This document shows positions 1 through 5,264 of a stretch of DNA of 5,304 bases, piece after piece (within the stretch, counting starts at the first letter, position 1; every line of letters begins with the position of its first letter). The stretch is from Elusimicrobiota bacterium. Lineage in GTDB: Bacteria > CG03 > SLGR01. The translations under genes and the position numbers were made by a program. The notes below the pieces were generated by a model that saw nothing but the letters and a program-made list of their open reading frames with translations, was not told the DNA's origin and ran no database searches. The stretch spans positions 1 to 5,304 of the forward strand of contig JAAZFS010000070.1 in assembly GCA_012511615.1 (NCBI GenBank), given 5' to 3'.

Positions 1-278
1 GCTTTTTTAACAGCATTAGGCATATAGGCGGCAGACTGTGTATGTGGAAGGGCTAAAAATATAACATCTGCAGATTCTATAGTCTCAGGAGTCGGATGTT
101 TCATAACCGAAGAGACTGCAGGCTTTAAATCAGGATATATATCAGAAATATCCTTGTCCGCATCCGCCCGAGAATAAAGATCACCTATCTCAACATGAGA
201 ATGACAGGATAATATTTTAACCAATTCCCGACCAACCAATCCATTTGCGCCAACAACTGAAGCCTTTAATTTTTTCAT
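1..278 (-). CDS. argC: N-acetyl-gamma-glutamyl-phosphate reductase, N-terminal part (cut by window start)
   Basis: ArgC catalyses the NADPH-dependent reduction of N-acetyl-glutamyl-5-phosphate to the semialdehyde, the third step of arginine biosynthesis, in the cytoplasm. Only the first 92 codons are present; the gene runs off the window at base 1. The visible part is the NAD(P)-binding Rossmann half. It starts MKKLKASVVGANGLVGREL, where the glycine-rich GANGLVGREL loop follows the first beta strand. Further on come LYSRADADKDISDIYPDL, a family-typical segment, and ADVIFLALPHTQSA, which matches the conserved 'VFlAlPHg.S' motif. The catalytic cysteine lies beyond the window. The ATG at 278-276 overlaps the stop of the upstream membrane protein gene by 4 nt (ATGA), so translation is probably coupled; only a weak GGCGG precedes it. 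It is the last visible gene of the rplM-led operon. The identification is firm although the gene is partial. Confidence 0.93.
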   Translation of the reverse strand, partial: MKKLKASVVGANGLVGRELVKILSCHSHVEIGDLYSRADADKDISDIYPDLKPAVSSVMKHPTPETIESADVIFLALPHTQSAAYMPNAVKK

Positions 279-850
279 AACATTACCGCCAATGCAAGTC
301 CCGTAAAAGATATAAGAAAAGGTGTACCAATAAGAAATAAAAGAAACACCGCCCAGGGAAGAAGAGATACTGTAAGTGCTTTATGTGATTCTAATCCGTA
401 AATACCCTCTAAGAGACGAATCAGAATATAAAGTGACCACAAGAAAAAAGCCAGCATAAGAGGCAGATAGATAAAACCTTTAGTATTTGGAAACACTAGC
501 GATAGTATCAAGGCGGTGGGGGTAAGAAAAAGAAAAGGAAGAGCTGCGAAAGGCAAAACCTTAAAAAAACGCAGAGACCGTCCTGGAGCCCCCATCATTT
601 CTGCAAAATAATTATAGAGCGCCGAAAGAATCCATAGAAAAAACACTGAAAAGACAAAAAGAATAGGAATAAAAAAAAGCGGCGTAATCCCAGTTGTTGC
701 ACTGCCACCAGACAAGAAAAGTAAATTTCCCACATAAAAGGAAATAAGGGAGCAAAAAAGGAGAAAAAAACCTTTGTAGCCTATATCCTGCTCGGAAATA
801 GCGTAGGCCGCAAGCCGAGGTTCAAGAAGAAGAAGAGTGAAAAATTCCAT
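275..850 (-). CDS. Yip1-domain-like integral membrane protein
   Basis: This 191-residue, very hydrophobic protein has about five predicted membrane helices, roughly at residues 27-46, 56-80, 98-120, 126-147 and 161-188. The short N-terminus contains EPRLAAYAISEQD, and a polar loop with GAPGRSLRFFKVLPF precedes helix three. A second loop, LLEGIYGLESHKAL, precedes the last helix. Five helices, an early proline, and a 'GLESHKA..LLP' segment before the last helix resemble the Yip1 family (PF04893), whose bacterial members have no well-defined function. Family assignment is by pattern recognition only. The ATG lies 1 nt after the sppA stop, with only a weak GAG as ribosome site, so reinitiation from sppA is likely. 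Its stop overlaps the argC start. Placement directly after a membrane peptidase gene suggests, but does not show, a shared envelope role. Confidence 0.72.
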   Translation of the reverse strand: MEFFTLLLLEPRLAAYAISEQDIGYKGFFLLFCSLISFYVGNLLFLSGGSATTGITPLFFIPILFVFSVFFLWILSALYNYFAEMMGAPGRSLRFFKVLPFAALPFLFLTPTALILSLVFPNTKGFIYLPLMLAFFLWSLYILIRLLEGIYGLESHKALTVSLLPWAVFLLFLIGTPFLISFTGLALAVML

Positions 851-851
851 C

Positions 852-1772
852 TCAGGGCTTGTAAAGGTAGGCTATCCCTTCAAATCCTTTTAACGCAGAT
901 AAATCCGGTAGACCAGCACTGCCTGCCATATCCATCCATCTCCCCCATTTGCCATACTGAGTACGGAGAATCTGTGTGTTTTTTAATCCAGCAAGGTCTT
1001 CTGCCACGCGGTGGGCTCTTTCAAAATCTCCCAGATAATCTACAAGGTTATTTCCGAAGGCCTGTTCACCAGTGAAGATTTGTCCCTGGGCCAGTTTGAT
1101 TACATCCTCCAGGGGAATATCTCTTCCGACCGAGACATGTTCAACAAATTGCTTGTAAGCATTGTCTACAATTTCCTGGAGCAATTCTTCCTCTCTTTCT
1201 GTCACAGACCGGTGAAAAGAACCAGTGTCTTTAAACTCTCCGCTCTTGAAGATGCCCATATTTATGCCTACCTTCTTGAGCAACTCCGACATATCCGAGG
1301 TTGTCATTATAACCCCAATACTCCCCAACATAGAACCCGGATTGGCAACAATTTTATCACAAGATGCGGCTACATAATATCCCCCCGAAGCTCCCATATC
1401 TGCAATAGATGCAACAACTGGTTTTCCAGCTTCCTGCAAGCGGGCAATTTCAGCATTTATTTCTTGGGTTGCTCCAACAGTTCCACCAGGGCTATTTATT
1501 CTAACTATTACCCCACGGACTCGAGAATCCCTACGGAATTCTTTGAGTGTCTTAATTATAGACTCATGAGACTCCTTTAGGATAAAGTCCTTGATAGAGG
1601 AGGGGGCATATATCTGACCACAGATATCCACTACTCCAATGTAGCGTTGAGGCAGGACACTGACGCCCAGAGGGGTATTATCTACCTTCTGATTGATTAC
1701 AAGGTAAATCCCAGAGAATACGGAGAGAAGTAGCAAGAGAGCTATTACCGTCCCCAGGGTTCTACGGGTCAT
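852..1772 (-). CDS. sppA: signal peptide peptidase SppA, short form (S49 serine protease)
   Basis: SppA is a membrane-anchored Ser/Lys protease that degrades signal peptides left after cleavage by signal peptidase. This is the short, single-domain form (306 residues), like the Bacillus type and about half the length of E. coli SppA. An N-terminal anchor helix spans roughly residues 7-27. It is followed by the S49 core: RVRGVIVRINSPGG (about 85-97), GKPVVASIADMGASGGYY with the likely nucleophile Ser129, and GSMLGSIGVIM (about 147-156). The likely general base is Lys181 in SGEFKDTGS. The 52-residue Ser-Lys spacing equals that of B. subtilis SppA (Ser147/Lys199), so the enzyme should be active. 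The ATG sits 1 nt after the rpsI stop. Its Shine-Dalgarno AAGAGG is made by the last codons of rpsI. It is co-transcribed with the ribosomal genes. Confidence 0.95.
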   Translation of the reverse strand: MTRRTLGTVIALLLLLSVFSGIYLVINQKVDNTPLGVSVLPQRYIGVVDICGQIYAPSSIKDFILKESHESIIKTLKEFRRDSRVRGVIVRINSPGGTVGATQEINAEIARLQEAGKPVVASIADMGASGGYYVAASCDKIVANPGSMLGSIGVIMTTSDMSELLKKVGINMGIFKSGEFKDTGSFHRSVTEREEELLQEIVDNAYKQFVEHVSVGRDIPLEDVIKLAQGQIFTGEQAFGNNLVDYLGDFERAHRVAEDLAGLKNTQILRTQYGKWGRWMDMAGSAGLPDLSALKGFEGIAYLYKP

Positions 1773-1773
1773 A

Positions 1774-2178
1774 TTACCTCTTCTTATACTGTTCGCTCTT
1801 TCTGGCTTTGCGTCTGAAGGGTTTTTTGCGCTCCACCATACGTGAATCGCGTGTTAGATATCCGGCTGACCTTAAAAGTCGACGGGTTTCTTCGTCAAGA
1901 CTGCCGAGTGCACGAGATATTCCAAGCCTTATGGCACCAGCCTGGCCTTTCTTGCCTCCGCCTTTGACATTGATTTTTATTGTAAACTTGTTATTTCTTC
2001 CGGTAACTTCAAAAGGACTCAACATATCAGCAATCAAATCCCTGCGGTCAGAGAAATATTCCTCCAGTGGTATTTTGTTTACTATAATTTCACCCTTACC
2101 ATCTGAAAAAAGATGGACACGAGCCACAGAGGTCTTTCTTCTTCCTACTACCGAAATATTTTCCATACTTTTTGCCAT
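1774..2178 (-). CDS. rpsI: 30S ribosomal protein S9
   Basis: S9 (uS9) is a component of the small-subunit head whose C-terminal tail touches the P-site tRNA. The 134-residue protein has the standard layout: NISVVGRRKTSVARV near the N-terminus, GEIIVNKIPLEEYF, then KGGGKKGQAGAIRLGISRAL in the middle. The basic tail has RDSRMVERKKPFRRKARKSEQYKKR and ends in the expected Lys-Arg. Length is normal for bacteria. Two start codons are possible, Met1 and Met5. Met1 is preferred because GGAG (2189-2192) lies 10 nt upstream; it would be too far from Met5. The gene begins 4 nt after the rplM stop, the classic L13-S9 pair, and is followed at 1 nt by sppA. No irregularity is seen. Confidence 0.98.
   Translation of the reverse strand: MAKSMENISVVGRRKTSVARVHLFSDGKGEIIVNKIPLEEYFSDRRDLIADMLSPFEVTGRNNKFTIKINVKGGGKKGQAGAIRLGISRALGSLDEETRRLLRSAGYLTRDSRMVERKKPFRRKARKSEQYKKR
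1777..1782 (-). promoter_or_regulatory. sppA ribosome binding site built from the end of rpsI
   Basis: AAGAGG reads on the minus strand 4 nt before the sppA ATG, giving AAGAGG-TAAT-ATG. These six bases are the last two codons (Lys-Arg) of rpsI, followed directly by its TAA. The S9 C-terminus is functionally conserved because it reaches the P-site tRNA, so the coding need and the ribosome site coincide. Spacing is a little short, which fits coupling to termination of rpsI. Confidence 0.6.
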
Positions 2179-2182
2179 TTTA

Positions 2183-2590
2183 CTATATCTCCAAATCTAT
2201 AGGATTCTGAGCCGCATTGGGATGCTCGCTTCCCGTATAGACTTTCAAACGATTCATTCTCTTGTCCGCAAGGCGGTTCTTTGGAAGCATCCCTCTAACG
2301 GCATGCTCTATTATATGACGGGGGTCTTTTTCCATTATACGCGCATACTCAATCGTCTTACTTCCCCCAGGGTATTTTGATGGACGAAAATAGGTTTTCT
2401 GCTCTGCCTTGTTTCCCGTTACCTTCACTTTTTCAGCATCAGTGATTATTAAAAAATCACCTTTGTCTTCATGCGGGGTGTAATCTGGCTTGTTTTTGCC
2501 CATAAGAATCGTGGCCGCTTTTGTTGACAGCCGACCAAGAACCGCATCCTTTGCACTCACCTTATACCATTTTCTCTGAATTGTAGTCAT
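2183..2590 (-). CDS. rplM: 50S ribosomal protein L13
   Basis: L13 (uL13) is an early-assembly large-subunit protein. The 135-residue product is a little shorter than the usual ~142. It matches the family throughout: KWYKVSAKDAVLGRLSTKAA at the start, GKNKPDYTPHEDKGDFLIITDAEKVKVTGNK, a PSKYPGGSKTIEY segment, and AVRGMLPKNRLADKRMNRLKVYTGSEHPNAAQ near the C-terminus. The ATG at 2590-2588 fits the homologous N-terminus, but no Shine-Dalgarno precedes it; the upstream bases are an A tract. A TTGACA promoter candidate ends so close to the ATG that the message might be leaderless or nearly so. rplM is the first gene of the operon continuing through rpsI, sppA, a membrane protein and argC. Confidence 0.98.
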   Translation of the reverse strand: MTTIQRKWYKVSAKDAVLGRLSTKAATILMGKNKPDYTPHEDKGDFLIITDAEKVKVTGNKAEQKTYFRPSKYPGGSKTIEYARIMEKDPRHIIEHAVRGMLPKNRLADKRMNRLKVYTGSEHPNAAQNPIDLEI

Positions 2591-2597
2591 TTTTTTT

Positions 2598-2625
2598 ATC
2601 TTATTTAATTATTATCCTATGTCAA
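2598..2625 (-). promoter_or_regulatory. candidate promoter of the rplM operon
   Basis: Read on the minus strand, a perfect -35 TTGACA (2625-2620) is followed after 16 bp by TAAGAT (2603-2598), a 4-of-6 match to the -10 box. The expected start point, about seven bases further, falls in the A tract just before the rplM ATG or on the ATG itself. An alternative -10, GATAAT (2616-2611), has no fitting -35. The perfect -35 makes this plausible, but the extremely short leader it implies is unusual. Confidence 0.42.
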
Positions 2626-2644
2626 ACTTCCTCTACCTTCTAAG

Positions 2645-2721
2645 TGGGGTGGATGACCGGATTTGAACCGGCGGCCTCCCGGGCCACAACCGGGTGCTCT
2701 AACCCCTGAGCTACACCCACC
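2645..2721 (-). tRNA. tRNA-His (anticodon GTG)
   Basis: The 77-nt gene folds into a complete cloverleaf. The acceptor arm GTGGGTG pairs with CATCCAC (one G-U). The D stem is GCTC/GAGC. The anticodon stem CCCGG/CCGGG holds loop TTGTGGC with anticodon GTG. The T arm is GCCGG-TTCAAAT-CCGGT with one G-U. Identity as histidine is supported twice: by the anticodon, and by the extra G-1 (base 2721) opposite discriminator C73 (base 2648), which are the histidyl-tRNA synthetase identity elements. The CCA tail is encoded (2647-2645). It lies between the AlkD-like gene and rplM, in the same orientation, and no terminator is visible before rplM, so read-through into the ribosomal operon is possible. Confidence 0.97.
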
Positions 2722-2739
2722 ACTCTTTCAAGCTTTCGA

Positions 2740-2768
2740 ATTGTACAAGATGAGTAATTAAAAATCAA
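2740..2768 (-). promoter_or_regulatory. probable promoter of tRNA-His
   Basis: On the minus strand TTGATT (2768-2763, 4 of 6 to the -35 consensus) and TACAAT (2745-2740, 5 of 6 to the -10 consensus) are separated by exactly 17 bp. The start point would fall about a dozen bases before G-1 of the tRNA, a usual distance. The -35 box lies inside the last codons of the AlkD-like gene. Confidence 0.6.
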
Positions 2769-3489
2769 CTTTTACCCGACCTTTGATAAAATCCTCTCTG
2801 AGAGCAGGTGGGAACTTTTCTATTGCATAACGAAGCATAACTCGGGGCATCCTATTATAATATTTCATCAAAAAGTCATACTCTACATTAAAATCTTTCT
2901 TTCCAACTTCTCTGAGCATCCAACCACAAGCTTTATGAATAAGATCATGGGGATGACTAAGAAATATCTCTGTAATTTTTAAACTATCGCTAAAATCCCC
3001 ATCCTTAATAAACCTGTAAGTCGCAACGATTGCCACTCTCTCCCTCCAAAGATGACCACTTTCTGCAAGTTGATATAGAAAAGTACGATCTCTTTTCAAA
3101 AGATGTTCGCCAACAATTTTATAGGCGGAGGTATCCACTAAATTCCAGTTGTCTACGTAATCCAAATTTTCAACATACAAATTATATAAAAAATTCCTAT
3201 CAGAGTCAGAAGTAGCTTTCTCATACTTCAAAATCAATATCAAAAGCCCAGCATGGCGGAAGTCGTGATAAGGATCCCGCAATAAACCAAGAATATCCTT
3301 CTTTGAAGCATCCATATAATACTTGCGGGCTATCTTTCGTTGGTCAGGCACCCTGACGCCAAGCAAACGAAGTCCTTGAGCATAATCTCCCGAACCAGTC
3401 TTGAAAAGTCCAAAAAGAAAATCTGCATGACTTTCATCTGCAAACTCCAATAATTCTTCTCTTATTTTCGATTCAATACTTTCGCTCAC
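2758..3489 (-). CDS. AlkD-type DNA alkylation repair protein (HEAT-like fold)
   Basis: The protein (243 residues) belongs to the DNA alkylation repair family (PF08713), whose founder AlkD removes bulky or positively charged N3/N7-alkylated purines from DNA with an all-helical HEAT-like scaffold. Family signatures appear in order: FKTGSGDYAQGLRLLGVRVP (about 29-48), RHAGLLIL (78-85), NWNLVDTSAYKIVG (114-127), GHLWRERVAIVAT (145-157), HPHDLIHKACGWMLREVGK (179-197) and MPRVMLRYAIEKFP (214-227). Trp115, Asp119, Arg151 and Trp190 correspond by motif to the DNA-contact and catalytic residues Trp109, Asp113, Arg148 and Trp187 of B. cereus AlkD, so activity is likely. Translation starts at GTG; GAGG (3503-3500) lies 10 nt upstream and an in-frame stop excludes a longer start. 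It begins 30 nt after the SIR2-like gene, so the two may share a transcript, and its 3' end carries the tRNA promoter. Confidence 0.93.
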   Translation of the reverse strand: MSESIESKIREELLEFADESHADFLFGLFKTGSGDYAQGLRLLGVRVPDQRKIARKYYMDASKKDILGLLRDPYHDFRHAGLLILILKYEKATSDSDRNFLYNLYVENLDYVDNWNLVDTSAYKIVGEHLLKRDRTFLYQLAESGHLWRERVAIVATYRFIKDGDFSDSLKITEIFLSHPHDLIHKACGWMLREVGKKDFNVEYDFLMKYYNRMPRVMLRYAIEKFPPALREDFIKGRVKVDF

Positions 3490-3519
3490 TATACTTATTC
3501 CTCACCTACAACCCTAAAA

Positions 3520-4626
3520 CTATAAAACAAATTTCTCAAAACCACCTAAATCAACATTTACTTTTTTCTTTAGTATATCTGAATATTTATCCTTTATTTC
3601 CGTATATTTAGAAGCAAAACTCTCGTTTTCCCCAAACACATCGATTATAGTTATCTCTGTATTTTCTGATATATTTTCACATAGACATGTAAATTCTTCT
3701 TTATCATATTTGGGCAATGAATATCCTATGATGTAAATTTTCCTTGCTTTTTCTAACTCTTTTTTTGCTTTATCTAACAATCTTGGCAGCAATTTATTAC
3801 TAGCCTCGCGCGGAGCGAGAATCATTGGAGTCATCGAAGTTTTACATTTATCGCATGAAAAAGAACCATAAACATCCTTGTCTAAAAATGGGCTATTAAT
3901 ATGAACTATTTGACAATCAGGACAACACCACCAGTGTACTGAACCATGTAGTTTATATATTGTATAAGCATTGCTTAAATCAAATCCATGTTCGTCTATG
4001 AAATTAAATGTTTCATTCAGGTGGTATTTAAAAAAAGTTTTTTTCTTTGAATGAACTTTGCTATATTCCAGTAAAGTATCAAAATTAAAACTTATTACTT
4101 TTACTTCCTCTGGTTTTTTTCCATAAATATATTTATCAACAAATTTTTCATACAAATTATTACTTTGATAACCCCAGTAATTACTAGTCTCTACAATATG
4201 TTCAAAAATAAATCTTTTAATACCCTCAAGATCATCATAATTATTACTGTCTATTATTTTGGTTATGAATTCATCTACACAGTATTTTTTACCCTCCTTA
4301 ATCCAGTCAGAATAATTACCGCTGTATTTAGCCAAAGTAGGTGGGGGTAAATACTGCAAAGCCATTTTATTTGCTTCTTCAATTTTTACAATTTCTTTTT
4401 TTACATATGGGTAATAGTTTCCCAGTATCAATAAAAATCTAATAAACGGCTCAAATAGTTTATTTGCTTCCTCAATCGAAGAAGACAAGATATTCCCATA
4501 ATTATCTCTTTCGAAGATGGGTCCACAACAAGTATTTGCATAATCCCAGCATAAATCTGCTCCCAATGGGATGTTTTTATTAGAAGCCGCGTGAGAGGCA
4601 CCTGCACCAAAAATAAATATTTCCAT
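3520..4626 (-). CDS. SIR2-like protein with zinc ribbon, possible NAD hydrolase or deacylase
   Basis: The 368-residue protein carries SIR2 (sirtuin-type) NAD-binding features. GAGAS at residues 7-11 is the nucleotide loop at the very N-terminus, which also supports the ATG chosen (AGAG lies 7 nt upstream). VDEF (117-120) is common in SIR2-like relatives. SFNFD (179-183) takes the place of the sirtuin 'TxNxD' motif. KLHGS (225-229) contains the probable catalytic His227. Directly after it is a zinc ribbon, CPDC (235-238) and CDKC (258-261). IIGYSLPKYD (299-308) is the late Rossmann motif. The sirtuin FGE motif after the ribbon is replaced by MILAPREAS, so protein deacetylation is uncertain; NAD hydrolysis, as in several defence proteins, is an alternative. 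No fused domain or membrane helix is seen. The gene is visibly more A+T-rich than the ribosomal block, suggesting transfer. Biological role unknown. Confidence 0.85.
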   Translation of the reverse strand: MEIFIFGAGASHAASNKNIPLGADLCWDYANTCCGPIFERDNYGNILSSSIEEANKLFEPFIRFLLILGNYYPYVKKEIVKIEEANKMALQYLPPPTLAKYSGNYSDWIKEGKKYCVDEFITKIIDSNNYDDLEGIKRFIFEHIVETSNYWGYQSNNLYEKFVDKYIYGKKPEEVKVISFNFDTLLEYSKVHSKKKTFFKYHLNETFNFIDEHGFDLSNAYTIYKLHGSVHWWCCPDCQIVHINSPFLDKDVYGSFSCDKCKTSMTPMILAPREASNKLLPRLLDKAKKELEKARKIYIIGYSLPKYDKEEFTCLCENISENTEITIIDVFGENESFASKYTEIKDKYSDILKKKVNVDLGGFEKFVL

Positions 4627-4633
4627 TTTTAAT

Positions 4634-4637
4634 CTCT
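4634..4637 (-). promoter_or_regulatory. ribosome binding site of the SIR2-like gene
   Basis: AGAG on the minus strand lies 7 nt before the ATG at 4626 and supports that start, which also places the GAGAS nucleotide-binding loop at the expected distance from the N-terminus. No convincing promoter was found further upstream: a TATAGT (4680-4675) matches the -10 consensus in five of six positions but lacks a matching -35. Confidence 0.5.
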
Positions 4638-4690
4638 ACATTTCCTTAAGTCGACTGCTTGAAGTAAGTTTTCAACTATAACCATTTATG

Positions 4691-4703
4691 CAACAACCTG
4701 TTG
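4691..4703. repeat. short inverted repeat upstream of the SIR2-like gene
   Basis: CAACA-ACC-TGTTG forms a 5-bp dyad with a three-base centre about 65 bp before the SIR2-like start. Its size and position would suit a regulator binding site, but such short dyads also occur by chance. No second copy was found in the window. Confidence 0.25.
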
Positions 4704-4726
4704 GATTATTCATATTGCAAGAAATT

Positions 4727-4753
4727 AAGAAATGGGGGCAATCCCTATTTCTT
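4727..4753. terminator. hairpin after the ORF6N gene, terminator-like
   Basis: An 11-bp stem (4727-4737 with 4743-4753) closes a five-base loop GCAAT; outer arms are AAGAAAT/ATTTCTT and inner arms GGG/CCC. Read on the plus strand it has a G-U in the middle and is followed by a G and six T (4755-4760), the layout of an intrinsic terminator. On the minus strand, where the genes are, it has an A-C mismatch and only a weak U-rich tail. It follows the ORF6N stop by 22 nt and probably ends that transcript, perhaps in both directions. Confidence 0.5.
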
Positions 4754-4777
4754 GTTTTTTATCGTATAAATCACCTC
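4745..4777 (-). other. out-of-frame C-terminal remnant of the ORF6N gene
   Basis: In the frame that skips one T of the TTTT run just before the annotated TGA, the sequence reads on as EVIYTIKNKK and ends at TAG (4747-4745). Members of the family that I recall commonly continue after KIGF with a short tail starting with a polar residue and Val, which this restores. The inference rests on family memory, not an alignment. Confidence 0.4.
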
Positions 4778-5219
4778 AAAACCCAATCTTCTTTGTAGAT
4801 TTTTCTGGTAAAATCATAAGTTGTTTAATCGCGGTGAATATCGATTGAATTTTAGTATCGTGGTCATTAAATTTGCTTTCTAGGTCATTGATCTTCGCAA
4901 TCAGGTCTTTCTGGCTGAAGGCAATTTCTCTTAACTTAACAAATGCCCGCATAATCTGAATATTAACTTCGATTGCTCTCTTACTGCTTAAAACGCTGGA
5001 AAGCATTGCCTCTCCCTGTTCTGTAAATACATAGGGAAGATATCTTCTTCCCCCATGCCCACTACTTGAGGTCACATTTTGTGATCTCAAGATATCGTAC
5101 TCATTTTTTGTAAGTTGAAACATAAAATTTTTTGGGAATCTATTAATATTACGCTTAACAGCCTGATTGAAAACTCTGACTGGAACCCCATACAGTGTTG
5201 CAAGATCCTTATCAAGCAA
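4776..5219 (-). CDS. ORF6N-domain protein, probably damaged at both ends
   Basis: The protein matches the ORF6N family (PF10543), DNA-binding-type domains of phage and accessory regions, often described as antirepressor-like; cellular function is mostly unknown. The visible 147 residues contain LDKDLATLYGVPVRVFNQAV (2-21), RFPKNFMFQLT (28-38), LRSQNVTSSSGHGGRRYLPYVFTEQGEAML (44-73) and RAIEVNIQIMRAFVKLRE (81-98). A likely coiled coil spans about 103-135, and the end is PEKSTKKIGF. The start used is a TTG without a clear ribosome site. Family-like codons continue in frame above it (5220-5264) to a stop without any ATG or GTG. At the 3' end, dropping one T from the TTTT before the stop would extend the tail to GFEVIYTIKNKK. 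It could be a shortened active gene, a pseudogene, or one affected by homopolymer sequencing errors. Confidence 0.8.
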   Translation of the reverse strand: MLDKDLATLYGVPVRVFNQAVKRNINRFPKNFMFQLTKNEYDILRSQNVTSSSGHGGRRYLPYVFTEQGEAMLSSVLSSKRAIEVNIQIMRAFVKLREIAFSQKDLIAKINDLESKFNDHDTKIQSIFTAIKQLMILPEKSTKKIGF

Positions 5220-5264
5220 TACTTTCTGTTCTCTAATCAGGAGAATTTTGTCTGCGATTTTTTC
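5220..5264 (-). other. in-frame N-terminal coding remnant of the ORF6N gene
   Basis: Fifteen codons directly above the TTG start read EKIADKILLIREQKV and are bounded by a TAA at 5267-5265. This is the segment that normally precedes LDKDLA in ORF6N proteins, so it looks like genuine coding sequence. It contains no ATG, GTG or TTG; only ATC, ATT and CTG could serve. An ATG at 5277-5275 exists in another frame and stops after two codons. Confidence 0.6.

Noticed and set aside
1011..1580. Plus-strand open frame of 189 codons opposite sppA
   Set aside because: It lies wholly within the well-supported sppA gene on the other strand, and its translation shows no recognisable domain.
1808..2380. Plus-strand open frame of 190 codons across rpsI and rplM
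   Set aside because: It is antisense to two certain ribosomal protein genes and has a basic, low-sense translation typical of a reverse-strand shadow.
2591..2644. Possible terminator between tRNA-His and rplM
   Set aside because: No stem with a following T run on the minus strand could be formed; the T run near 2591-2597 is on the plus strand and has no stem before it.
3030..3215. Short plus-strand frame opposite the AlkD-like gene, and a similar one at 4165-4350 opposite the SIR2-like gene
   Set aside because: Both are antisense to genes with clear family motifs and have no recognisable content of their own.
4428..4610. Minus-strand 60-codon frame within the start of the SIR2-like gene
   Set aside because: It is an alternate frame of the GAGAS-containing coding region, with no recognisable motif.
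4659..4675. TTGAA...TTCAA inverted repeat before the SIR2-like gene
   Set aside because: Five-base arms around a seven-base spacer in A+T-rich DNA are easily expected by chance, and no second copy or partner site was seen.
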